Shown piece by piece: positions 17,085 to 25,348 of a DNA stretch of 64,000 bases. The position numbers and the translations under genes are program-made. The stretch's first letter is position 1. Every line of letters starts with the position of its first letter. The stretch is from Chersky-840 sp963838775 (lineage in GTDB: Bacteria; Actinomycetota; Acidimicrobiia; Acidimicrobiales; UBA8190), in NCBI GenBank assembly GCA_963838775.1, contig CAWISP010000038.1:1-64000 (forward strand), in the 5' to 3' direction. A model generated the notes under the pieces. That model worked only from the letters and a program-made list of their open reading frames with translations, made no database searches and was not told the origin of the DNA.

Positions 17085-17960
17085 TCAGGGGCGGACCGGT
17101 TCGTCGTCGGGATCTCGTCCCGGCGTGACGCCGGCCACGGCGTAGAGCGCCTCGAGGGCGCTGTCGACCACGTCGTCGCTCTCGGCACCGGCCTCGCGCA
17201 CCCCGACGAGGGCGGTCAGCGACGCATAGTCGCGAGCCAGGAGTCCGGCGTCGGTGTCGGGTTGCACCCGAATGCTGCTCCCCGGGGCGGTGAGATCGAG
17301 GCGAAGCGTGCCGGTCTGCCCGGGCGGGAGCGACACGTGGGGGAGCGGCGTGGTGTCGTCGCCGGTGTCGTGGACGGCGGAGCGGATGGTGCCCCCTCGC
17401 CCCAGACGGCCGTGGCGCAGGCCCCGCAGGTCGCCCAGGGCGACATTGGGCACGTTGAGGTTGAGCGTCGTTCCCGCCGGGGCGCTCTCGAGGACCGGCA
17501 CCAGTGCGACCGCCAACGCCGAGGGCGTCTCCCAGGGGACGGGGTCGTCGCCCCAACGGATCGACACCGCTAGGCAGCGCAGCCCGAAATGGGCAGCGGT
17601 GAGCGCGGCCCCCACCGTGCCCGAGTGCATGGCGGAGCGGCCCACGTTGATGCCGTGGTTGATCCCCGACAGCACGATGTCGGGCCGGGGGCCGAACCCG
17701 CCCACACAGGCCAGGATCACCGCCAGGGCGGGAGGGCCGTCGATGCCGTAGGTGGGCATGTCCCCGAGGCCCTCGATGGCGTGCGCCTCGTAGTCGACGC
17801 CGGCCCGGGAGTGGACCGGGCCCACGGCCGCGCCCGACCCGCTGTAGTCGATGAGAGGGGCGACGACGACGACGTCGTGGCCCGTGGAGGCGGCGACGAG
17901 GGCCAACGCCGCGATGCCCGGGGCGCGCACGCCGTCGTCGTTGGTGACCAGGATCCGCAC
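17085..17960 (-). CDS. surE: 5'/3'-nucleotidase SurE
   Basis: A 291-aa SurE-type metal-dependent phosphatase that dephosphorylates nucleoside monophosphates. The N-terminal VRILVTNDDGVRAPGI carries the metal-binding DD pair; YSGSG and the conserved LSGINHGINVGRSAMHSGTVGAA segment complete the active site. GTG at 17960 follows GGAGG with 5-nt spacing; the open frame extends further upstream but without similarity. The C-terminal part (after about 170) is divergent and longer than in enteric SurE. It is divergent from the aldose epimerase gene. Confidence 0.92.
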   Translation of the reverse strand: MRILVTNDDGVRAPGIAALALVAASTGHDVVVVAPLIDYSGSGAAVGPVHSRAGVDYEAHAIEGLGDMPTYGIDGPPALAVILACVGGFGPRPDIVLSGINHGINVGRSAMHSGTVGAALTAAHFGLRCLAVSIRWGDDPVPWETPSALAVALVPVLESAPAGTTLNLNVPNVALGDLRGLRHGRLGRGGTIRSAVHDTGDDTTPLPHVSLPPGQTGTLRLDLTAPGSSIRVQPDTDAGLLARDYASLTALVGVREAGAESDDVVDSALEALYAVAGVTPGRDPDDEPVRP

Positions 17961-18090
17961 AGAACCTCCGGTGGGTGGCCCACCATGCTGCGCCGACGGA
18001 GAGCTCCTGCGCCGGCGTGGGCTCGTGCGTCTACCATACGACTCCGCCCCAGACCCGTACGCCGCCGACGACCGGACACGAGCCACCCCC

Positions 18091-19023
18091 TTGCCAGTCA
18101 CCGCCACCGGAACGCCGGCACCCTCGGGGGTGCAGTACGACATCGGGCACGGACGGCACCAGGTGGTCGTCACCGAAGTGGGCGCCACCCTCCGCTCCTA
18201 CACCGTCGGGGGCAGGGCGGTCCTCGACGGATTCGGTGTCGACGAGATGTGCGACTCGGGCCGGGGCCAGGTGCTCGCTCCCTGGCCCAATCGCCTCGGT
18301 GACGGCCGCTACCGCTACGAAGGACGCGACGGGCGCGCCGCCCTCGACGAACCTGACCGGCACAACGCCATCCACGGTCTCGTGCGCTGGATGCCGTGGC
18401 ATGTGGTGTCGCGCGCCCAGAACGTGCTCACCCTCGGCTGCTCGCTGCACCCCCAACCGGGATACCCGTGGCGGCTCGAGCTCGTCAACGAGTACCGCTT
18501 GGCTCGCGACGGTCTCACCGTGTCGACGAGTGCGACCAACCTCGACCGCGCCCCGGCGCCCTTCGGCATCGGCTTCCACCCCTACCTGACGCTCTCGACG
18601 CCGATCGACTCGACCTCGCTGGCGATCCCGGCCCGGCGCCGGCTCGTCACCGACGAACGGGGACTGCCCACCACGACCAGCTCGGTGACCGGATCCGAGT
18701 TCGATTTCACCGCGCCCCGTTGGATCGGCGACACCGCCCTCGACACCGCCTTCACCGATTTCCGTCGCGACCCTGACGGGATGGCCCGCGTCGAGCTCGA
18801 CAACACCGCCGGCGGCCGTGGGGTCACGGTGTGGATGGACGAGCACTTCGGTCACGTCATGGTGTTCACCGGCGACACGCTCGAGCCTGTGAGCCGGCGC
18901 CGCACCTCGATCGCCATCGAGCCCATGTCGTGCCCGCCCGACGCGCTTCGTTCCGGGGTGGACCTCGTGCGCCTCGAGCCGGGCGGGTCGTGGGGCGGCC
19001 GCTGGGGCATCAACCCCCGCTGA
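18091..19023 (+). CDS. aldose 1-epimerase family protein
   Basis: A galactose-mutarotase-fold protein of about 310 aa that should interconvert alpha and beta anomers of a sugar. The catalytic histidines appear in DRHNAIHGLVRW and FGIGFHPYL, and the base Glu lies in IAIEPMSCPPDAL, matching the YihR/aldose-epimerase-like group. The start is uncertain: TTG at 18091 and GTG at 18130 are possible, no ATG fits, and the frame remains open to 17851. It is divergent from surE and convergent with the GGDEF-EAL gene. Confidence 0.85.
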   Translation: MPVTATGTPAPSGVQYDIGHGRHQVVVTEVGATLRSYTVGGRAVLDGFGVDEMCDSGRGQVLAPWPNRLGDGRYRYEGRDGRAALDEPDRHNAIHGLVRWMPWHVVSRAQNVLTLGCSLHPQPGYPWRLELVNEYRLARDGLTVSTSATNLDRAPAPFGIGFHPYLTLSTPIDSTSLAIPARRRLVTDERGLPTTTSSVTGSEFDFTAPRWIGDTALDTAFTDFRRDPDGMARVELDNTAGGRGVTVWMDEHFGHVMVFTGDTLEPVSRRRTSIAIEPMSCPPDALRSGVDLVRLEPGGSWGGRWGINPR

Positions 19024-19034
19024 ACCGCGAGCGG

Positions 19035-22016
19035 TCAGGAGGCTGCGCCCGAGGCCGACGTCGCGCCGCTGGGGACGAAGAGATGCCCGAGGTCGTCGGG
19101 GGCGGCAGGCTTGCCGAACAGATAGCCCTGGGCGTACGGGCACCCCAGGTCGATGAGGCGGTCGCGCTGCTCCTCGCGTTCGATGCCCTCGGCCACCACG
19201 GTCAGGTCGAAGGCGGCGGCCACGTCCACGACGGCGCCGATCACGGCGTCGTAGCGGGTCCCGAGGGCGTCGATGAACGACTTGTCGATCTTGACGACGT
19301 CGATGGGTAGACGAGCCAGGGAGTTGAGCGACGAGAACCCCGTGCCGAAGTCGTCGATGGCGATGCGAAGGCCCAGGCGTCGTAGGGCCTGAAGCCGGCG
19401 TACGGCGGCCTGGAGGTCGCGGATGAAGAAGCTCTCGGTGATCTCGAGCACGAGGCAATGCGGAGGAAGGCCGCTCTCGTCGAGCGCGGCCGCCACCTCG
19501 GCGATCATCCGGTCGTGCTCGAGCTGACGGCTCGAGACGTTCACGCTCACCGAGAAGCCCGAGGAGTCCCCGATGGTGTTGACCCACTGCGCCGCCTGGC
19601 TACAGGCGCGCGCCAGTACCCAACGACCGATCTGCAGGATGAGCCCCGACTCTTCGGCGATGGGGATGAACTCCAGCGGGGGGACCGGTCCGCGCTCGGG
19701 GTGCTGCCAGCGCACGAGGGCCTCGACCCCCACCGTCGTGCCGGTGTCGATCGCCACCACGGGTTGGTACACGACCGAGAGCTGGTCGCCGAGCAGCGCT
19801 TGGTGCAGCGCGGACTCGATCTCGATGCGCTCGGCGGCCCGGGCGGTGAGGGTTTCGTCGAACACCTCGACCCGGGCCCGGCCACTCTGCTTGGCGTGGT
19901 ACATCGCCGCGTCGGCCTGGCGGAGCACGTCCATGGGGTCGTCCCCGCGCATCCCGAAGGCGACGCCCACACTGGCGGACACGAAGCACTCGACACCCTC
20001 GAGCATGAAGGGGCGGTCGAACGCGGTGAGCAGCCGCCACGCGTAGGCGACGGCCCCTTTGCGGTCGGTGATTCCTTCGACGAGGACGGCGAACTCGTCC
20101 CCACCGAAGCGCGCCACGAGATCGTCGGCGCGCGCCGTCGCCGCGATGCGTCGGGCCACTTCGACCACCAATTCGTCGCCGGTGGTGTGACCACGGCTGT
20201 CGTTCACGTACTTGAAGTGGTCGACGTCGAGGAAGCACACCGCCAGGGGCGGTCCCGGGAGCTGGGCCCGGGCCAGGGTCTCGGCTAGTTGCTCGGCGAA
20301 CAGGGCCCGGTTGGGCAGCCCGGTCAGGTGGTCGTGGGTGGCCTGGTGCTCGAGACGGCGTTCGAACTCGCGGCGCTCGGTGACGTTGCGGGCCGTGGCG
20401 GTGATCACGAGGCCCTCGGGGGTCTCGATCGGGCCCAGGACGATCTCCATGGGGAACTCCATGCCGTCCTTGCGCACTCCCGAGACATCCGCCACGTCAC
20501 CGATGACGAGTGTGCGCGGGTTGTGCATGAAATCCTCGTAATAGTCCCGCAGCACGCTCTGGACCCTCGGGGTGGTGAGCGTCTCGATACTGCGGCCCGC
20601 CAGCTCGTCGGGCGCGTACCCGAAGAGCCGGCCGACCTGGTTGTTGGCCTCGAGGATGACCCCGTCGGTGCTCATGACGATCATGGCGTCGGGGGCGGAC
20701 TCGATGAGCGACCGGAAGTGCGCCGCGTCGCGTCGCTGGTGCTCGAGGCGACGCGCGCTCTCGAGACCGTGACCGGCGTGCGCAGCCAGGAGCTCGAACG
20801 CAGCGACCTCGTGGTCCTCCACGGTGCGCTGGACGCGGGTCCCGCCTACGAGGGTGGCGCTGAGCTCACCCTCCACCCACACCGGGGTGGCGATCACGGT
20901 GCGAAAGCCGTCGGCGCGCAGCTCGGGGTGGCCACCGGTCCGTTCGAGGTAGTCGTCGACGACGACGGTCCGGCGTTGCTCGGAGATGAGCCCCACCATG
21001 CCCCGGTCCGAGCTGTGGACCCCCTCCACGTAGGAGTCGGGAAGCCCCCGGGCGTGGACGACCCGGTAGGTACGGCGGTCCTCGAGGAGCTCGCACACGT
21101 TGGCGGCCTCGAACCCGAGCTCGATGACGGCGTCGACGGCCCACGCCAGGATGGAGTCCTCGTCGAGCGAGTCCAATTGCCGACCCAGCCCGGCCACCCG
21201 GCTCCACAGGCTGGCCCGGTGCTCGTGCTCGGCGGTGGCGCGCTCGCGAAAGACGAGCTGTTGGGTGAGCTGCACCGAGATGAGGTCGGCGGCGCCGGCG
21301 GTGGCCAGGATCATGCCCACCCGGAGGACCACGGTGGCGGCCCCGATGCCCCATCCGGCGCCTCCCAGGGCGGCCAGGTAGGCCCCGACGGTCAAGACGG
21401 TCAGGGTGATGCGTCCGAGGCGCGGGTACGAAACGTTCGCCATGAACACGCACTGCAGCAGGTAGACGAGATACAGGTCGGAGTGGCCGCCGCCGGTGAG
21501 GTCGATGCCGACCGACACCAGGGCGATGTCGAACAGCGACCACGTGTAGAGGACCGGGAGCACGAGCCCGCGCTGGGTGAGGGCGTTCCACGGCAGGAGC
21601 GCGATGGGGATGGTCCCAACGACGGCGATCCCGATGAGGAAGAAGAACGGGACGCGCGAGATCGGGTAGTGCCCGGGAAGCAGCGCGTAGAGAAGCAGGA
21701 CGAAGAGCACTGCCACCGTCGACGCCACGCCGATCCGCGCCGACTGCACCCGCACCTCGTCCAGGGCTCCGAGTCGTCGTTCGGCGTCAGCCGGGGCTTG
21801 GTCGGCGCCGAACAGCGCACCCATGGCGCGCACCCGTCGGATCGCCGCGCCGACCGGGCCTGGGGGGTGAGGTGGTGCCGGGGCGGTGACGGTCGACGGC
21901 TGGGCGGGCGCGACGGTGTGCGACGTCACATTCGGTCCGTCGTCGGCTGAGCCAGAGCGGCGCTCACCGGTCAGCGACGACGGCCGCGCGATGCGGCTCG
22001 GTGCCCCCACCGTCAA
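19035..22016 (-). CDS. membrane GAF-PAS-GGDEF-EAL protein (c-di-GMP turnover)
   Basis: A 993-aa c-di-GMP signalling protein. After a Pro/Ala-rich N-terminus come about six transmembrane helices (roughly 95-240), a GAF domain (about 265-410), a PAS domain (about 425-550), a GGDEF domain with intact RFGGDEF and an I-site RxxD (RADD) five residues before it, and an EAL domain. The EAL core is intact: VEALVRWQHP, SVNVSSRQL, LEITES, IDDFGTGFSSL, KIDKSFI, AEGIE and AQGYLFGKP. Both synthase and phosphodiesterase activities are possible. The longest frame begins at TTG 22016 with no clear ribosome-binding site, so the true start may be inside. The upstream region has paired palindromes and an 11-bp tandem repeat. 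Confidence 0.93.
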   Translation of the reverse strand: MTVGAPSRIARPSSLTGERRSGSADDGPNVTSHTVAPAQPSTVTAPAPPHPPGPVGAAIRRVRAMGALFGADQAPADAERRLGALDEVRVQSARIGVASTVAVLFVLLLYALLPGHYPISRVPFFFLIGIAVVGTIPIALLPWNALTQRGLVLPVLYTWSLFDIALVSVGIDLTGGGHSDLYLVYLLQCVFMANVSYPRLGRITLTVLTVGAYLAALGGAGWGIGAATVVLRVGMILATAGAADLISVQLTQQLVFRERATAEHEHRASLWSRVAGLGRQLDSLDEDSILAWAVDAVIELGFEAANVCELLEDRRTYRVVHARGLPDSYVEGVHSSDRGMVGLISEQRRTVVVDDYLERTGGHPELRADGFRTVIATPVWVEGELSATLVGGTRVQRTVEDHEVAAFELLAAHAGHGLESARRLEHQRRDAAHFRSLIESAPDAMIVMSTDGVILEANNQVGRLFGYAPDELAGRSIETLTTPRVQSVLRDYYEDFMHNPRTLVIGDVADVSGVRKDGMEFPMEIVLGPIETPEGLVITATARNVTERREFERRLEHQATHDHLTGLPNRALFAEQLAETLARAQLPGPPLAVCFLDVDHFKYVNDSRGHTTGDELVVEVARRIAATARADDLVARFGGDEFAVLVEGITDRKGAVAYAWRLLTAFDRPFMLEGVECFVSASVGVAFGMRGDDPMDVLRQADAAMYHAKQSGRARVEVFDETLTARAAERIEIESALHQALLGDQLSVVYQPVVAIDTGTTVGVEALVRWQHPERGPVPPLEFIPIAEESGLILQIGRWVLARACSQAAQWVNTIGDSSGFSVSVNVSSRQLEHDRMIAEVAAALDESGLPPHCLVLEITESFFIRDLQAAVRRLQALRRLGLRIAIDDFGTGFSSLNSLARLPIDVVKIDKSFIDALGTRYDAVIGAVVDVAAAFDLTVVAEGIEREEQRDRLIDLGCPYAQGYLFGKPAAPDDLGHLFVPSGATSASGAAS

Positions 22017-22034
22017 AAATCGTAATGGTGGGCT

Positions 22035-22058
22035 CGGTTATAACCGGGAATTACCCGG
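22035..22058. promoter_or_regulatory. overlapping palindromes upstream of GGDEF-EAL gene
   Basis: CGGTTATAACCG (22035-22046) is a perfect 12-bp palindrome that overlaps CCGGGAATTACCCGG (22044-22058). They lie about 20 nt upstream of the longest GGDEF-EAL frame and look like a regulator-binding site. Confidence 0.5.
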
Positions 22059-22062
22059 GCCC

Positions 22063-22102
22063 GTTGTGCCGACGTTGTGCCGACGTTGTGCCGACGTTGT
22101 GC
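22063..22102. repeat. 11-bp tandem repeat, 3.6 units
   Basis: GTTGTGCCGAC is repeated exactly at 22063, 22074 and 22085, followed by GTTGTGC at 22096. The 11-bp period is close to one helical turn, so each copy presents on the same DNA face. Confidence 0.85.
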
Positions 22103-22295
22103 GCACGGATTGATCGCCGCGACCCGATGGTTCCGAGACGTTGCAGAGGTGTGGAGATGTTGTGTTGACAGTGCCCGCCGGATCTCGGGCCGCGGGCACT
22201 GTAAGGCATGGCCTACCCTGAGAAAGCCTCCATCACCAAAATCCGGGTCGCACTTCATGCGGCAGCCGTGTCACCTCGATGAGGCATCGACGACG

Positions 22296-23630
22296 TCACG
22301 ATGGACATCCGAAGGTGACGTCGCATTCTGGCTTGATGGCGGCAAAGTTTCCGGCGAGCCACGGCTCGGTGGTGAGGGCAGCCTGGACCTTGCTGATGTA
22401 GGTGTTCGCCGCCGAGTCATGCCAGTTGCCGTCATACCAGGCGCCGATGCATCCCCACAGATCTCCCGCGGTGTACGAGGCGCCCAACTCCCACTGCCAT
22501 CCCTCGTAGCATCCCCGGATCATCGCTCCCCAGTAGTCGGCCGCGAATGCGGTGGACTCATGGTTGAACGGGAAGGTTCCGTTCTGGTTCCCGGCCCAAC
22601 TGAATCCCCACGTCGGGTTCCACCATGACATGACGCCCAGAATTGAGAATGTCTGCGGACAGAATCCCGCTCCGTCCCATTGTTGATAATTAACGCCGCT
22701 CAGGACAGCAACGTCATTGCAGTACGTGGTCGAGGCGGCACTCGATGACGAGAAGTAATCACCGCACCCGTAGTCCGTGACGCACTGCTGATCGGGGTAC
22801 GTCATGGCCTGGAACCAAGTTGATTCCACGAAGGCGTCGGCGCGGATCAGGTTGTCAGGCAGTCCCCACTTGCAGGCCGCCCACTGCAGGATCTCGTCGG
22901 TGGTGCCGGAGAACTGGCCGTCGACGCGCGGGAGAAGGTACGAGTCCCACAGCGGGTTGTAAGTGCCGAGTGTCGAGCGCGGTCGGCTTTGGAACGACTC
23001 ATGTACGGCGCTCGCATTCACAAGGGTGTTGTTCGCTGCTGTCTGGCTCGGCTCGGCTCGAGGCTCCCACGCCGATCGATGCACGGCTGCGGCGCACTGG
23101 GCATCGCTGGGCAGCGTGGACCACGAGCCCACCGGCTGCAACGCGAAGTACCCCGCAGCCGAAGGTGGGCTGTCACCCTGAGGCGCCGATGTGGTGGTCG
23201 TCGTCGTCGGGTCCGTGGTGGTGGTGGCCGGAACCGTGGTGGTGGTCGGGTCGCCGACGACAGAAGTCGTCGTGGTCGTGGTCGGGTCGCCGACGCCCGA
23301 AGCGGTGGTCGTGGTGGTCGTGGGGGCCGTCGTCGTCGTCGTCGTGTGGCCCGGGCGCCGTGCTCGGACGTGGGTCGCGGTCCCCGAAGCGACGGAGGGC
23401 GCGAGGGAGTTCACGAGGGCGATGAGTACGATCAAGGCGACGGCCCCCGCGGCCAGGGCGCCCCGTCGATGGACGAGCGACGGTCGGGGGAAATACCCTT
23501 GAGCCTGAGGAAACCGGCGTTCGCCAGGGATTTTGGCACCGGGGCGACGGCGACCTCGGTGTCGCCGGTCCGGGGACGGGGGGGGATTCGGAATGCTGCC
23601 GTCTAGCACTGAGAGTGAATCGGTAATCAC
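22296..23630 (-). CDS. membrane-anchored/exported lytic-transglycosylase-like protein
   Basis: An exported protein of up to 444 aa. A basic N-terminus and a single hydrophobic helix (about 56-80) act as signal or anchor. A Thr/Pro-rich linker (about 95-150, long poly-Thr runs) follows, then a C-terminal domain of about 280 aa rich in Cys and Trp. The segment PDNLIRADAFVESTWFQ resembles the Glu-containing helix of SLT/lysozyme-type enzymes, and about a dozen cysteines suggest disulfides outside the cell. I cannot assign a family with certainty. It is divergent from the putative glycoside hydrolase next door and lies at the edge of the polysaccharide locus, so cutting wall glycan or exopolysaccharide is plausible. 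The start (GTG 23630) is tentative. Confidence 0.6.
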   Translation of the reverse strand: MITDSLSVLDGSIPNPPPSPDRRHRGRRRPGAKIPGERRFPQAQGYFPRPSLVHRRGALAAGAVALIVLIALVNSLAPSVASGTATHVRARRPGHTTTTTTAPTTTTTTASGVGDPTTTTTTSVVGDPTTTTVPATTTTDPTTTTTTSAPQGDSPPSAAGYFALQPVGSWSTLPSDAQCAAAVHRSAWEPRAEPSQTAANNTLVNASAVHESFQSRPRSTLGTYNPLWDSYLLPRVDGQFSGTTDEILQWAACKWGLPDNLIRADAFVESTWFQAMTYPDQQCVTDYGCGDYFSSSSAASTTYCNDVAVLSGVNYQQWDGAGFCPQTFSILGVMSWWNPTWGFSWAGNQNGTFPFNHESTAFAADYWGAMIRGCYEGWQWELGASYTAGDLWGCIGAWYDGNWHDSAANTYISKVQAALTTEPWLAGNFAAIKPECDVTFGCPS

Positions 23631-23767
23631 GCTCCGTGGCTTTAGCTATTCTCACGGGCTCCCGCTTTTGTGGTTCGTCCCGAGTGCCGGGGACGGCCGA
23701 GCGTCGGCCCCCGCCCGCCCCCTCGGGGCCGTGTGAGGACGAGTGGAACTCGGGGAGGGTTGAAGCC

Positions 23768-25210
23768 GTGAGAGCGGTACGGGGCCTCGGGCGACCACCC
23801 GCACGGCACCCGCGGGTTCTTGCAGGCGGTAGTGCAACGACCCGCCGAACCCGTGGCGCGATTCAGCGAGAACGCAGGAGGAGGTCACGGGCCGGCCGAT
23901 ATCACACCGTGGTGGGGATGATCGGCGGGGGTCTCCTGGCCATCGGGGTGACCTACGCGGTGTTGACCGTCGGCGACCACACGCTGGCCCACGACGACCT
24001 GAGGGCCGAGAACGACATGTACGGCGTCGAAATCGGCGCGTGGGAGGCCAACGGCGGCCCCGCCGTCCAGGGCGCCACCGTCCCGGGCTTGATCACCGCG
24101 GCCGGGATCCCTGACATTCGCTTCGCCCAGTACGACTGCTTCACGGGTGAGACCTGCGGCAACGACGACCACGCCGGTTCCGAGACGAGGGCCAATTTTG
24201 ACGCCGCCATCATCGGCATCACACGAACCCTTCATGCGGTGCCGTGGATGAGCCTGCTGCCCATTACTCCGGGCGCGATCGGCACGGTGTCGAACGGCTC
24301 GGTGTTCTGCCCGCCATGGACCGGGGATGCCACCGGCAACATCCCGATGTACGAGTCCCAGCTCCACGAAATGGCCAAGGTCTACAAAGGACCGATCATC
24401 TTGGAGTCGAGCAACGAGATGCAGAACGACTGCTGGCAAGCGTGGAAGAAGCAGGGCGCCCCGATAACCTCAGGAGGATCGATCGGCGTGAGCCGGCGCC
24501 TGGGCGAGGTGTACGCGTCCACGATGCCGGTGCTGACGGCTTACGCCAGAGCGCTCGGGTTCTCCCGCGTTGTCACGGTCGGATACATCGGTGTCGGCGG
24601 TGGAACGAACTGGGGCCAGACCTGCACCCCGAAGACGTCGGTTCCCTATGGTTACACTTGCACGTATCAGTCGCGCTGGATCGACGAATTCAACGATGCT
24701 GTCCATGCTGCCTATGTGGCTAGTGGGGACAACCCCGACTACATCCCCTATGCAGAGTCCATCCACGCCTATCCGCACTCCAGCGACTTCGGGACATCGC
24801 CCACCTACGAGTTCAACGACAACATCGCCTTCGCCTACTACCGGAATTGGATCGAGTCGAGCCGGGCCCAGGTGCGCGCCATTTGGGGCACCCTCTACGG
24901 CGACGACATCCGGTTCGCCATCAGCGAGTGGAACGCAGGAGTGGCTAAGGGATCGGACACGTGGTCCGGATGGGCGACGCCGAGCCGCGTCCAGAGCTTC
25001 TACACCGGTTGGTTCAAGATGCTGCAGGGAAACGGCCTCACAACGGGCGCCAGCACGCGATACTGGGCCGCCAACTGCTTCGAGGTGGCCAGCAACTCCG
25101 ACATCGGCTCACAGGCGTTCTACAACCTGATCAACCAAGACGGCACTACCCCTGCCTGGTACACCACGTTCGTGCAGGCCAGTGACAGAGCCAGAATCCC
25201 AAATCCGTAG
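23768..25210 (+). CDS. putative membrane-anchored glycoside hydrolase (GH-A-like)
   Basis: A 480-aa protein with an Arg-rich cytoplasmic N-terminus, one transmembrane helix (about 48-68) and an extracellular TIM-barrel-like domain. Two features recall clan GH-A glycosidases: ILESSNEMQND (Asn216-Glu217, candidate acid/base) and FAISEWNAG (Glu387, candidate nucleophile). Several Cys and many aromatic residues fit a secreted glycan-binding enzyme. I do not recognise the exact GH family. GTG at 23768 follows GGGAGG. It is divergent from the SLT-like gene and convergent with the polysaccharide operon, so it may trim or degrade the exported polymer. Confidence 0.65.
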   Translation: MRAVRGLGRPPARHPRVLAGGSATTRRTRGAIQRERRRRSRAGRYHTVVGMIGGGLLAIGVTYAVLTVGDHTLAHDDLRAENDMYGVEIGAWEANGGPAVQGATVPGLITAAGIPDIRFAQYDCFTGETCGNDDHAGSETRANFDAAIIGITRTLHAVPWMSLLPITPGAIGTVSNGSVFCPPWTGDATGNIPMYESQLHEMAKVYKGPIILESSNEMQNDCWQAWKKQGAPITSGGSIGVSRRLGEVYASTMPVLTAYARALGFSRVVTVGYIGVGGGTNWGQTCTPKTSVPYGYTCTYQSRWIDEFNDAVHAAYVASGDNPDYIPYAESIHAYPHSSDFGTSPTYEFNDNIAFAYYRNWIESSRAQVRAIWGTLYGDDIRFAISEWNAGVAKGSDTWSGWATPSRVQSFYTGWFKMLQGNGLTTGASTRYWAANCFEVASNSDIGSQAFYNLINQDGTTPAWYTTFVQASDRARIPNP

Positions 25211-25313
25211 CGCCCTGGGCATCCGACACCAGACACCGGTGGAAACGGAGTCGTTGACCCTGTCCGCGTCATGCGCCGTGGGCACGCCGATCCGGCACCG
25301 GTGACGAAGCGCC

Positions 25314-25348
25314 CGCAGCCTTCAGGTATCCGCAGCCTTCAGGTAACC
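25314..25348. repeat. 17-bp tandem duplication at a gene end
   Basis: On the minus strand TACCTGAAGGCTGCGGA occurs twice in a row. The first copy encodes the last residues (YLKAAD) of the PAPS synthase and the second lies immediately after and supplies its TGA stop. Confidence 0.75.

Noticed and set aside
20289..21950. 553-codon plus-strand frame opposite the GGDEF-EAL gene
   Set aside because: It is antisense to well-conserved GAF, PAS and membrane domains and has no recognisable protein features.
22063..22102. CRISPR array
   Set aside because: The 11-bp units are contiguous without spacers.
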